This document shows, piece by piece, positions 35,347 through 43,863 of a stretch of 62,219 bases of DNA. The notes beneath the pieces are model-generated. The model made no database searches. It was not told where the DNA came from and saw only the letters and a program-made list of their open reading frames with translations. The translations under genes and the position numbers were made by a program. Position 1 is the first letter of the stretch; each line of letters starts with the position of its first letter. Source of the stretch: Domibacillus antri (lineage in GTDB: Bacteria > Bacillota > Bacilli > Bacillales > Domibacillaceae); contig NZ_MSDU01000038.1 in the NCBI RefSeq assembly GCF_001936625.1, positions 1-62,219 on the forward strand, read 5' to 3'.

Positions 35347-35643
35347 ATGTACAACATTGGTGATTGGGTTTACGCCGTATCCGATCAAATACTGGTCATT
35401 GGATATGTTGAGAATGTGTCAATTTCAAGGGACCTGATATTTATTACGAAGGTAGCCAATTATGTAAAAGGTCAGCCGGTGTGGATGACCCCCGCAAGGA
35501 AAACATGTCCTTTAAACAGCGTTTCACAGATGGATTTGACACTTGAAAAAGAGGACTGGGACGGGTTAATCGATTTGTCCATTTTCATGGAAGATAAAGA
35601 GTGGTTTGAGCAACTGACCGAAAGAATGCTGCTTGATGCGTAG
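35347..35643 (+). CDS. Small IDEAL-domain-like protein
   Basis: This 98-residue protein starts with a small SH3-like barrel (MYNIGDWVYAVSDQILVIGY). It ends in a helix, LIDLSIFMEDKEWFEQLTER, that fits the pattern of the IDEAL domain (short C-terminal helix with alternating acidic and Leu/Phe residues). The ribosome site GAGGAGG is good. IDEAL-domain proteins in Bacillus are mostly uncharacterised, and some are protein-binding adaptors. No operon partner. Confidence 0.58.
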   Translation: MYNIGDWVYAVSDQILVIGYVENVSISRDLIFITKVANYVKGQPVWMTPARKTCPLNSVSQMDLTLEKEDWDGLIDLSIFMEDKEWFEQLTERMLLDA

Positions 35644-35683
35644 AAAAGAGGAGGTGCTGTCCACTTTTTAGTGAATGGTCAAG

Positions 35684-35712
35684 AAAAATCCATCCGTTTG
35701 AGGGATGGATGT
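35684..35712. terminator. Terminator between convergent genes
   Basis: ATCCATCC pairs with GGATGGAT around GTTTGAG, preceded by AAAAA on the left for the minus strand. Confidence 0.78.
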
Positions 35713-35724
35713 CAACAATTTAGC

Positions 35725-35925
35725 TTAACGACCCCGCAGATCCTGTTGTGCCATTCGTATTAAACGTTTTGTGATTTCTCCGCCGGTTGAACCGTTGGTG
35801 CGTGCAGTCGTGTCCGGCCCTAAAGTGACGCCGAATTCGTTTGCAATTTCATATTTGAATTGCTCCAGAACCCGTTCTGCACCAGGGACGACAAGTGGAT
35901 TTCGATTACCTCGATTGCTGGACAT
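35725..35925 (-). CDS. Alpha/beta-type small acid-soluble spore protein
   Basis: A 66-residue SASP that coats and protects DNA in the dormant spore. The two family signatures are visible: [10 protein letters not shown] (the germination-protease cleavage site lies here) and [16 protein letters not shown]. Length and composition are typical. I start it at the ATG at 35925 because AGAGGTGG is 8 nt upstream. It is expressed in the forespore by sigma G in known species. Together with Spo0M it shows that the host forms endospores. Confidence 0.94.
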   Translation of the reverse strand: MSSNRGNRNPLVVPGAERVLEQFKYEIANEFGVTLGPDTTARTNGSTGGEITKRLIRMAQQDLRGR

Positions 35926-36005
35926 TTTTTTCACCACCTCTTTTGTTTGCTATTACTATTCGCAGCCGGAAAAGGAATCATTCAAAAAGGGCGGTAGCAA
36001 ATGTT

Positions 36006-36134
36006 ATGTATCTTGGTGAAAATACACTTGCGGGGGAACGTATTCATAAAATTCCTTATTTTGTTATTGAAAATCTGCATGACTTTTATTCAATTGGAAA
36101 TGCATATTTATATTCTGATCTATACAACAAATGA
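36006..36134 (+). CDS. Possible 42-residue protein
   Basis: An ORF from the ATG at 36006 to 36134 encodes a Tyr-rich peptide (NLHDFYSIGNAYLYSDLY). A weak GGGCGG lies 9 nt or more upstream. Composition looks plausible, but nothing is recognised. Confidence 0.3.
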   Translation: MYLGENTLAGERIHKIPYFVIENLHDFYSIGNAYLYSDLYNK

Positions 36135-36325
36135 TACTGAAAAAAGGGAATTTATGAAAAAATAACTCATCCAATTGTTTATGACGTATTGCCCTAAAAA
36201 CTGTGTGTTATTCACTGGATAGGAGGGAAAACAGTTCATTTGCGCTGTTTTTAATCATATTGCTTTTCAATAATGGAAAAAACCAGTATGATTTGATGTA
36301 TCAACACATGAGGGGGAATTACATA

Positions 36326-36832
36326 ATGAATAAAGTAACAGGTTTTATGGGCGCGGCGCTTCTTGCCGGCGGCATCCTGGCCGGCTGTTCAGCGGATTCA
36401 GAAAACCCGGCTCCAGAAGAAAATACAACAGACGAAGCAGTTACACCTGCAGAAACGGATCAAGCAGCCGAAGATACATCGAAAGCGACTGAAAACGCGT
36501 CCGAAGATATTCAGAAAAAGGCAAGTGATACGGTGGATACTGTCGAAGAGGAAGCTGCTGATCTTGGTGCTGCAGTGGAAGAAGGATCATCAAATGTTCA
36601 GGAAAGCGTCGACAATGTAATTGAAGCGGATGGTCAGGAAGCAACCGGTACATTTAATGGCCTTGTTGATCCTCATACCGTCGAAATTGAGGTGGACGGC
36701 GTACCGGCTTCTTATCAAGTTGATCCAGAAGGGGATATTATGCCGCGCTTTGAACAATTAACAGCAGGCGACAGCGTGACGTTCGTCTTTGTAGAAAATG
36801 GAGAACAGCTCGTGATTAAAGAATTGAAATAA
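36326..36832 (+). CDS. Lipoprotein with acidic linker and C-terminal beta domain
   Basis: A 168-residue protein with a lipoprotein signal (GGILAGCS; Cys about residue 20). A long low-complexity linker rich in Glu, Asp, Thr and Ala follows (about 22-100). The C-terminal domain reads ATGTFNGLVDPHTVEIEVDG then FEQLTAGDSVTFVFVENG, which looks like a small OB-like barrel. It is anchored outside the membrane and probably spans part of the wall. Start: the ATG at 36326 after GAGGGGG. Function unknown. Confidence 0.72.
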   Translation: MNKVTGFMGAALLAGGILAGCSADSENPAPEENTTDEAVTPAETDQAAEDTSKATENASEDIQKKASDTVDTVEEEAADLGAAVEEGSSNVQESVDNVIEADGQEATGTFNGLVDPHTVEIEVDGVPASYQVDPEGDIMPRFEQLTAGDSVTFVFVENGEQLVIKELK

Positions 36833-36833
36833 T

Positions 36834-36866
36834 AAAAAAGCACATCTTGAAAAGATGTGCTTTTTC
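36834..36866 (+). terminator. Terminator of the lipoprotein gene
   Basis: AAAAAGCACATCTT pairs exactly with its complement around GAA. Confidence 0.9.
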
Positions 36867-36911
36867 GTTTAAAAGAAGGCACAAGGGGGTGGGATCTTAG
36901 GGGGGGAGAGA

Positions 36912-37241
36912 ATGAACACCTCAGGAATGCTGCGAGGCTATTTAGCAAAAGTAATGGATCAGGAAAGTTTCTTTTTCCATGTTATTAACTGTATGGAAAA
37001 ACAGCTTGTTGATTGGGGAAGTGATCCTCTGCTGCTGTTTAACTGGGAAAAGAAAGAAAAAAATGTCTCAGGGTCATTTATAATCGATGGCTTTTTGTAT
37101 GAATTTTCTTTGGGAAAAGAACAGTTGAAATTACTTCAGCAGCGGTCGCCGTATGCTGTTGACCGTATGATCTGGGAAGAATTGATCTCAAACGGGTTTG
37201 TTTTAAAAGAAAGCAGCTATATTGATAAAGCATTCATGTAA
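36912..37241 (+). CDS. Hypothetical protein
   Basis: A 109-residue soluble protein with GGGGGGAGAG just before the ATG at 36912. The text includes FFFHVINCMEKQLVDWGSDP, SGSFIIDGFLYEFSLGKEQL and AVDRMIWEELISNGF. No family is recognised and there are no membrane segments. It stands alone and converges with proA at a shared terminator. Confidence 0.58.
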   Translation: MNTSGMLRGYLAKVMDQESFFFHVINCMEKQLVDWGSDPLLLFNWEKKEKNVSGSFIIDGFLYEFSLGKEQLKLLQQRSPYAVDRMIWEELISNGFVLKESSYIDKAFM

Positions 37242-37272
37242 AAAGCGCCAGGGTGATTCCTGGCACTTTTTG
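37239..37272. terminator. Terminator shared with proA
   Basis: AAAAAG-GCCAGG pairs with CCTGGC-CTTTTT between convergent genes. Confidence 0.82.
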
Positions 37273-38523
37273 TTATTTTCGAATTTGACCATTTCCGCGA
37301 ACGAGCGATTTTACGGTCGTAATCGCTTTTAAACCCATTGGTCCGCGTGCATGAAGTTTTTGCGTGCTGATGCCGATTTCGGCGCCGTAGCCGAATTGCT
37401 CACCGTCTGTAAATCTTGTCGAAGCATTCCGGTATAAAACAGCGGCATCAATCCCGCGGAAAAATAAGTCCGCACTGTCTTCGTTTTCGGTGACGATTGC
37501 TTCTGAATGTTTCGTGCCATATTGATTTATGTGTAAAACAGCTTCCTGCGTCGTCTCGACTGTTTTGGCAGAAAGCGTCATCGCCAAAAATTCCTGTCCC
37601 CAGTCTTCTTCAGATGCCGGTTTGACAAAATCGTAATTTTGGGCCAATGTTTGATCCCCGCGCACTTCCACATTTGCCTGCTTCAACGTGTTAAACAATT
37701 CATCCTGATAAGGCCAGTTTTTGTGCACAAGCAGACTTTCTGCCGCATTGCAAACAGATGGACGGTGTGTCTTGGCATTTAGGGCGATGTCAATTGCCAT
37801 ATCCTTTTGCGCCGATTCATCAATATACACGTGGCAGTTTCCGACACCCGTTTCCAGAACCGGAACAGTTGCCTGATTAATAACAGATTGAATCAAGCCC
37901 GCTCCGCCGCGAGGAATGAGTACATCAAGATACTCATTTAACTTAAACATTTCGCCCGCTGTTTCACGGCTTGTATCTTCTAACAATTGAAGTGCATCTG
38001 CTGGAAGAGGTGATGATTCAAGCGCCTGTTTCATAACGGAAACGAGGGCTTTGTTTGAATGAAGAGCGGATGTACTTCCCCTTAAAAGAACCGCGTTGCC
38101 TGCTTTTAGACACAATGTCGCGGCATCTACTGTTACATTCGGCCGCGCTTCATACACCATACCGACAACGCCAAGCGGAACGCGAATCGTTTCAATTTCA
38201 AGGCCATGTTCTGTTGTCCATGATTCAACTGTTTCACCAACCGGATCGGCAAGCTCTGTCAATTGGCGGACGGCACCGGCAATTTTGGCAAGGCGATCTT
38301 CCGTTAATTGGAGACGGTCAAGAAGGGAGTCTGTGAAACCCGCTTCACGTCCACAAGCCATATCTTTTTCATTTTCAGCTAAAATGAATACTTTTTTTTC
38401 CATTAAAGCATCTGCAATCATTGATAATGCTGTATTTTTTTCTTCGGTTGTTTTCATTGCCATTTCATAGGAAGCTTGCTTTAATAATGATGCTTTTTGT
38501 AATAATTCACTCATTTTTTTCAC
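37273..38523 (-). CDS. proA: Gamma-glutamyl phosphate reductase
   Basis: ProA reduces gamma-glutamyl phosphate to glutamate semialdehyde in proline synthesis. The 416-residue length is normal. Conserved blocks are YEARPNVTVDAATLCLKAGN, PRGGAGLIQSV and HRPSVCNAAESLLVH, the last with the catalytic Cys. Also visible are STRFTDGEQFGYGAEIGIST and a GLKAITT end. It follows proB after 2 nt in the same operon, under the T-box leader. Confidence 0.97.
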   Translation of the reverse strand: MKKMSELLQKASLLKQASYEMAMKTTEEKNTALSMIADALMEKKVFILAENEKDMACGREAGFTDSLLDRLQLTEDRLAKIAGAVRQLTELADPVGETVESWTTEHGLEIETIRVPLGVVGMVYEARPNVTVDAATLCLKAGNAVLLRGSTSALHSNKALVSVMKQALESSPLPADALQLLEDTSRETAGEMFKLNEYLDVLIPRGGAGLIQSVINQATVPVLETGVGNCHVYIDESAQKDMAIDIALNAKTHRPSVCNAAESLLVHKNWPYQDELFNTLKQANVEVRGDQTLAQNYDFVKPASEEDWGQEFLAMTLSAKTVETTQEAVLHINQYGTKHSEAIVTENEDSADLFFRGIDAAVLYRNASTRFTDGEQFGYGAEIGISTQKLHARGPMGLKAITTVKSLVRGNGQIRK

Positions 38524-38525
38524 TC

Positions 38526-39641
38526 CTATTGTTCGTTTTTCAACGTGACCCAGTTGTCACGATGAATGACTTCTGCACGTTCATTAATTGAATATGCTTT
38601 CGTCTCTGTACTTGGAAGACCTTTTATTTTTTCAAGATCGACCGATGAATAAAACACTTGGCCGCGGCCGAGCAAAACACCAGCTTCATTTAACACATCC
38701 ACTACATCGAGTGCGTCAAACAAGCCATCTACCGCTTTTACACCAGCCGGAAGTAAACTTTTCCCGCTTTTCACCACCGCTTTTTCCGCCCCGGAATCAA
38801 CTGTAATGGAACCGGCCGGCTTTGCGTGATGGGCAAGCCACTGCTTTTTCCGCTGCATATGCGGCTGCATCGGCGATCCAATATAGGTTCCGTCTCCTTT
38901 TCCCTCTATAATATCGAGCAATTTTCGCTCTCCTGTACCGTTGCCGATAAACACCGAGACACCGAGCGACTGTGCTTTATCGGCAGCAAGCAGCTTTGAT
39001 TTCATGCCGCCAGTACCGACGGCTGAACCGCTGCCCCCTGCCATTGACAACAGTTCTTCTGTTACAGCCGGTACGAAATTAAACCGCTTCGCCTCGGGAT
39101 TCGTTTTCGGATTGCTGTCGTACAAACCATTAATATCCGTTAAAATGACTAACGCATCTGCCTGCAAAAACCCGCTTACAAGGGCGGATAGCATATCGTT
39201 GTCGCCGTACGTCAATTCTTCAATCGAAATGGAATCATTTTCATTAATGATCGGCACAGCACCACGGTTTAACAGTTCCGTCATTGCTGTATAAAAATTT
39301 TGAAACCGGCCCTTTGAATAAAAATCTCCTTTTGTCAGCAGCATTTGAGCGGCGGTCAGGCCTTTTGGCGATAAGTGAGAGATATACCGCTGAATTAATA
39401 AGCTCTGACCCACGGCAGCCGATGCCTGACGGGCTGCCATGAGCTTCGGCCGGGATGCGTAGCCGAGAGACTTAAAACCGGCTGCCACAGCACCTGACGA
39501 TACTACAATCACTTCATGTCCCTGTTCTTTAACCGCCGCAATTGCGGCGGTATGATCAGCAATTTTTTCTTCTACAATATTTCCATGGTCGTCCGTTAAC
39601 GAGCTGCTGCCAATTTTGACGACAATGCGCTGTTTTTTCAT
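38526..39641 (-). CDS. proB: Glutamate 5-kinase
   Basis: ProB phosphorylates glutamate, the first step of proline synthesis. The amino-acid kinase domain shows [41 protein letters not shown] and [17 protein letters not shown]-terminal PUA domain follows (about residues 280-371: [17 protein letters not shown]), so this is the full-length form, usually proline-inhibited. It lies directly downstream of a T-box leader and is followed by proA. Confidence 0.97.
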   Translation of the reverse strand: MKKQRIVVKIGSSSLTDDHGNIVEEKIADHTAAIAAVKEQGHEVIVVSSGAVAAGFKSLGYASRPKLMAARQASAAVGQSLLIQRYISHLSPKGLTAAQMLLTKGDFYSKGRFQNFYTAMTELLNRGAVPIINENDSISIEELTYGDNDMLSALVSGFLQADALVILTDINGLYDSNPKTNPEAKRFNFVPAVTEELLSMAGGSGSAVGTGGMKSKLLAADKAQSLGVSVFIGNGTGERKLLDIIEGKGDGTYIGSPMQPHMQRKKQWLAHHAKPAGSITVDSGAEKAVVKSGKSLLPAGVKAVDGLFDALDVVDVLNEAGVLLGRGQVFYSSVDLEKIKGLPSTETKAYSINERAEVIHRDNWVTLKNEQ

Positions 39642-39654
39642 GTTGTATCATTCC

Positions 39655-39915
39655 TTTTCAATAAAAAAAGCACACCTCGCCATCCAACAAAGGACGGGGT
39701 ATGCTTTCCGTGGTACCACCTTTTTTGACGCTGAATTGCGCCCACTTAATATCCATAACGCGGATGTGACGGCTTATGTTTTCATAAGCAATGTGTGTAC
39801 AGGGCAGGTTCAATGGTGTTTTCCGCAGGAGTCTTTCAGCCGGTGAACTCCTTCTCTACTCCGGATACGGGCCATTTACTAGTCCCATCATTATTAGCTC
39901 TATTCTTCTTTATTA
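39655..39915 (-). ncRNA. T-box leader of proBA
   Basis: On the minus strand the hallmark AAGGTGGTACCACGGA (39708-39723) is present. It is preceded by a stem I region with GATGGGACTAGTA (about 39870-39885) and followed by a terminator formed by GGAAAGCATACC and GGTGTGCTTTTTTT. A CCT at 39806-39808, inside GAACCTGCCC, is a fitting proline specifier. Uncharged tRNA-Pro would favour the antiterminator and switch on proBA. Confidence 0.92.
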
Positions 39916-40058
39916 TCGTATATTCTGACTATTTGTCAAGCTAATCAGGACTTTGAAGGCTCTTTTTCACTCATTGGTTATATGTGCCGAATCCTAAAGC
40001 GATTAACATATTTTCAATGGAAACTGAATGGGAACAGGTAAACATAGTATGTGAAGCG

Positions 40059-40691
40059 TCAAACACTATCGGCACGAATCGAGCGAACGATATCCAGAAA
40101 ATGCTTCAATATCCGGGCTGTCAACCCCCAAATAATTCGGTCTTCATAAAAATAAAAATATTCTTCCATTGACTTTGTCTGCCAGCTGTAGTCTTTTCCG
40201 CGGGCAATTAAATGAAAAGGAAAATCTTCTTCCGGTTCCGGCCGCAGCTGGATGTAGTGAAGAGCAGGTTCCGTGTTCAGTAAATAATCGAGAGGCACGG
40301 TAAAAATTTCATGCACTTCATCTTTGTTTAGCTTGATTTCTTTCAAGTCGATCAGGCCGGCATAGCTGTATATAATCGTACCAAACGGGGACAGCATATA
40401 ATCAAGCGGGAATAACACACGTATATCCTCTTCCGCAATGCCTAGTTCTTCATGTGTTTCCCTGACAGCCGCATGATCGGGTCCTTTATCTTCTGGATCA
40501 ATTTTTCCCCCGGGAAAACAAATTTCTCCTGGCTGCCGGCGCATGTTAAGTGATCGGACTTCAAATAATACGTGCAGACCTTCATCTTTTTGAACAAGCG
40601 GCAAAAGCAAGGAGAATTTTGCAAAATTTTCACCGCCGAGAATATCCGGTGTCCGGTTCTCGAAAATCGTTTTCAATTCATTAATATTCAT
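40059..40691 (-). CDS. Nudix hydrolase, CoA pyrophosphatase type
   Basis: A 210-residue Nudix protein. The Nudix box is intact: GGKIDPEDKGPDHAAVRETH followed by EELGI. The residues before it, RRQPGEICFPGG, match the extra CoA-binding signature of NudL/Pcd1-type enzymes, which cut coenzyme A or its derivatives to phosphopantetheine and adenosine bisphosphate. It stands alone; the 39916-40058 stretch beside it holds nothing I can identify. Confidence 0.86.
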   Translation of the reverse strand: MNINELKTIFENRTPDILGGENFAKFSLLLPLVQKDEGLHVLFEVRSLNMRRQPGEICFPGGKIDPEDKGPDHAAVRETHEELGIAEEDIRVLFPLDYMLSPFGTIIYSYAGLIDLKEIKLNKDEVHEIFTVPLDYLLNTEPALHYIQLRPEPEEDFPFHLIARGKDYSWQTKSMEEYFYFYEDRIIWGLTARILKHFLDIVRSIRADSV

Positions 40692-40854
40692 AAAGGCAAC
40701 CCCAGCTCATTTTCTTCTATTATAAAGGAAATGAAAGTGATAGTGAAAAAAATTGATTTAATGGTGTAAAAATATTCGAAAAAATTGTAAAATGAATTGA
40801 GTACATACATCAGCAAAATGCTGACGAATTTTTTAAAATGAGGAGTCCTGAAAG

Positions 40855-41940
40855 ATGACAGAACAAATTACCGTACAATTAGCTGAGACGAGACGAGAAA
40901 AACCGGATCAATCGAACCTCGGGTTTGGCCGTATTTTTACCGATCATATGTTTATGATGGATTATACGGAAGGGACAGGATGGCATGATGCACGTATTGT
41001 CCCATATCAGCCTCTCACACTTGAACCGTCGGCTATGGTGTTCCATTACGGACAAACGGTGTTTGAAGGTATGAAAGCCTATTTGACAAAAGAAGGACGG
41101 GTCTTTTTATTTCGTCCTGAAAAAAATATGGTGCGTTTGAACCGTTCAAATGAGCGTCTTTGTATCCCGCAAATTGATGGGGACTTTGTGATCGAAGGAT
41201 TAAAAAAGCTGATTGCGGTGGATCAGGAATGGATTCCGACAGCGGAAGGCACATCCCTTTATATTCGTCCATTTATTATTGCGACAGAGCCATTTTTAGG
41301 CGTAGCCCCAGCGAAAAACTACAAGTTTATGATCATTATGTCGCCGGTGGGTCTCTATTATAAAGAAGGTATTGCACCGGTTAAGATTTTAGTAGAAAAC
41401 GACTATGTCCGCGCGGTACAAGGCGGTACAGGGGAAGCGAAAACAGGCGGTAACTACGCTGCAAGCCTGAAAGCACAAGAACTGGCCAGCGGCAAAGAAT
41501 ATTCACAAGTTCTTTGGCTCGACGGTGTTGAAAAGAAATACATTGAAGAAGTCGGCAGCATGAATGTGTTCTTTAAAATTGATGGTGAAGTGGTGACCCC
41601 TGCACTTAACGGCAGCATCCTGCATGGGGTTACGCGTGATTCCGTCATCCAATTATTAAAACACTGGAATGTACCTGTATCAGAACGACGCCTGTCCATG
41701 GAAGAGATTGCTCAGGCTTACCGTGACGGCAAACTCGAAGAAGCATTTGGTACCGGAACAGCTGCCGTTATTTCACCAATCGGAGAGTTTCTCTGGGGAG
41801 AAGAGAAGATGGTGTTGAACAACGGGAAAACAGGCGAGTTGTCAAAGAAAATTTATGACTCCATTACAGGTATTCAAAAAGGGGCATTGGAAGATCCGTT
41901 TGGCTGGATAACGGAAGTGCCGATTTCAGAATCAAAATAA
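40855..41940 (+). CDS. ilvE: Branched-chain amino acid aminotransferase
   Basis: A class IV pyridoxal-phosphate transaminase, 361 residues, of the long type (IlvK/YbgE). It performs the last step of Leu, Ile and Val synthesis and the first of their breakdown. Visible are FHYGQTVFEGMKAYLTKEG, RLCIPQIDGDF and TGGNYAASLKAQELA with the cofactor Lys206. Also present are EVGSMNVFFKIDG and FGTGTAAVISPIG. A TGAGGAG site precedes the ATG. A small CAGCA/TGCTG hairpin with a T-run lies 20-45 nt upstream and could act as a leader element. Confidence 0.94.
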   Translation: MTEQITVQLAETRREKPDQSNLGFGRIFTDHMFMMDYTEGTGWHDARIVPYQPLTLEPSAMVFHYGQTVFEGMKAYLTKEGRVFLFRPEKNMVRLNRSNERLCIPQIDGDFVIEGLKKLIAVDQEWIPTAEGTSLYIRPFIIATEPFLGVAPAKNYKFMIIMSPVGLYYKEGIAPVKILVENDYVRAVQGGTGEAKTGGNYAASLKAQELASGKEYSQVLWLDGVEKKYIEEVGSMNVFFKIDGEVVTPALNGSILHGVTRDSVIQLLKHWNVPVSERRLSMEEIAQAYRDGKLEEAFGTGTAAVISPIGEFLWGEEKMVLNNGKTGELSKKIYDSITGIQKGALEDPFGWITEVPISESK

Positions 41941-42002
41941 GTTTCTTAAGACGGACTGCTTGCGGGCGGTTCGTCTATTTTTCAAAAAAGAGGTGCATTG
42001 AA

Positions 42003-42917
42003 TTGGGAACGGTTTCATTAGGTTTTGACATCGCAATGGTTGATCTTCACGACTCCGGCTTTACGAAACGAACAGGTTCATACATATTTCACGAATCGAA
42101 AAAAGCAATTATCGAAACAAGTGCCAGTCCATCTATTCCTTATTTGCTGGAAGGGTTAAAGGAGCTTGATATCAGCCCGAAGGAAATTGAATATATCATT
42201 GTCACGCATATTCATCTCGATCATTCCGGCGGTGCAGGATTATTTTTAACATCATGTCCGAATGCCAAAATTATCGTTCATCCGAAAGGAGCTCGTCATT
42301 TAGCCGATCCATCACGGTTAATTGCCAGCGCAAAAACGGTTTATGGTGAGCGATTTGATGAGCTGTTTGATCCGATATTGCCTGTACCGGCCGAACGGAT
42401 AATTGAAATGGAAGACGGTGGTACGCTGGATCTGGGGGGACGCTCGTTAACGTTTATCCACACACCTGGACATGCAAATCATCATTTTTCCATTTATGAT
42501 AAAAAATCAAACGGCGTATTTACCGGAGATACAGCCGGCATCCGCTATGCACAGCTCGTGGATGAAGGAGAAGACTTTTATTTACCGACGACGTCACCGA
42601 ACCAATTTAATCCGGACGAAATGAAAAAATCGATCGAAACCATAATGGCTTATCAGCCTGACCGGATTTATTTTGGACACTACGGAATGACTGAAAATCC
42701 GAAACAGGCCATTCAGATGGTATTGGAATGGCTTGATTTATTTATAGAAACGGCACAAGAATGTCAATCGGTTAATGAACTTTCTGAAAAGCTCGCGGGA
42801 AAAATAAAACAATATTTGTCCTCCAAAGGAGTTCCGGAATCGCATCCAGTGTATGAGATCATCAAAGTGGATATGCCTGTCTGCGCGCAGGGAATCATGC
42901 TTTATCTGCAAAAATAA
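42003..42917 (+). CDS. Metallo-beta-lactamase-fold hydrolase
   Basis: A 304-residue MBL-fold protein. The metal site is clear: THIHLDHSGGAGLFL, then HTPGHANHHFSIYD and FTGDTAGIRYAQLV, with a last His in YFGHYGMTENP. The fold includes lactonases, thioesterases and glyoxalase II-like enzymes; the substrate here is unknown. The start is TTG after AGAGGTG. It may be in one mRNA with ilvE, 62 nt upstream. Confidence 0.82.
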   Translation: MGTVSLGFDIAMVDLHDSGFTKRTGSYIFHESKKAIIETSASPSIPYLLEGLKELDISPKEIEYIIVTHIHLDHSGGAGLFLTSCPNAKIIVHPKGARHLADPSRLIASAKTVYGERFDELFDPILPVPAERIIEMEDGGTLDLGGRSLTFIHTPGHANHHFSIYDKKSNGVFTGDTAGIRYAQLVDEGEDFYLPTTSPNQFNPDEMKKSIETIMAYQPDRIYFGHYGMTENPKQAIQMVLEWLDLFIETAQECQSVNELSEKLAGKIKQYLSSKGVPESHPVYEIIKVDMPVCAQGIMLYLQK

Positions 42918-42940
42918 CACCCGATTTGGGTGTTATTTTA
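42911..42940 (+). terminator. Terminator
   Basis: AAAATAACACCC pairs with GGGTGTTATTTT around GATTT. Confidence 0.9.
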
Positions 42941-43011
42941 TTTTGCATCGAGATGGGTAACGATGTGTCTTTTATAATTTCGATGCGCGAGAGAGCGAAT
43001 CTCAAGCATCA

Positions 43012-43704
43012 TTAAAAACGAACATTTTTTAAATGGTCGTGCATCCGGTCTTCTTGAATTCTCTCTAAATATAAATTCGTGATGGAGATATCAGCATGTC
43101 CGGCCAAATCCTTTACAACCGCGAGTGGAACATCCTGTTCAAGAAGTGATGTCACAAAAGTATGGCGGAACCAGTGGGGACTGACAGCGGAATCGCTGCC
43201 TGCAAGTGAAACAGCTTCTTTTACAATTTTGTATAGCGCGGCATACGAAAGCCTTTTTTTATCAGCACCTGGATCCAGTTTATTATATATTGAATAAATT
43301 TGAATCCAGACAGACAGACGAGCTGAAAAAAAGCGTGTATTAAAGCCGAATTCAAGAAAGCGGCGAAAAAACTCCAGTTTGCGAACGGCACTCTTCGGTT
43401 TATACGATTGAATTATAAAGCGGTTGTATGTTTTAACTTCAGGAAAACCAATATCCCGAAAAGTGAGAGAGTGCGCATCAAGAAACGAAAGAAACGTTTT
43501 CGCGTCGCTGCGGTATGCTTTTATCGTATGAGGAGAAAAAGTTCGATTATCTTTTAAAATACCGACCGCAAAAAAATACTCTAAAAATTCTTCGTCCGAA
43601 CAATGTTCAAGCGTTAAATTGCGGTTGTCATCTAATACATGCTTTCTTGACTGGAGCCGCTCTAAAAACGCCGCCTGCGACCCCCAAATAGAAAGTTGAT
43701 TCAT
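43012..43704 (-). pseudogene. Tyrosine recombinase with an internal deletion
   Basis: A 230-residue reading frame keeps two parts of a tyrosine recombinase: the N-terminal core-binding domain (SPHTIKAYRSDAKTFLSFLD, SAVRKLEFFRRFLEFGF) and the end of the catalytic domain (SPHWFRHTFVTSLLEQ, DLAGHADISITNLYLE with the Tyr). The roughly 100 residues between, which normally carry the first catalytic Arg (TGxRxxE) and the Lys, are missing. The frame jumps straight from IYSIYNKLDPGADKK to RLSYAALYKIVKEAV. Family members are usually about 300-340 residues. The frame is still open with a good AAGGAGAG, so a product may be made but should be inactive. It lies next to the prophage integrase. Confidence 0.78.
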
Positions 43705-43772
43705 GGAATCTCTCCTTAACGATAATATTATTATGTATAGTGAAGATAATTTATCCTTATCTGGACATAAAA

Positions 43773-43803
43773 ATAGAAACCCTTATTTATCAAGGGTTTC
43801 TAT
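43773..43803 (-). terminator. Terminator of the integrase gene
   Basis: ATAGAAACCCTT and its exact complement flank a 7-nt loop, followed by TTTTTA on the minus strand. The prophage left end probably lies in this short stretch (43705-43863), but no att core can be defined without the right end. Confidence 0.85.
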
Positions 43804-43863
43804 CATTTTTTATCGTTATTTTTTGTTTCAGGTGACCAAAAGGGGACCGAAGTATAAAAAACA

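Noticed and set aside
43705-43863. attL core of the prophage
   Set aside because: It should lie here, but the right end is outside the window, so no repeated core can be identified. I only set a boundary.
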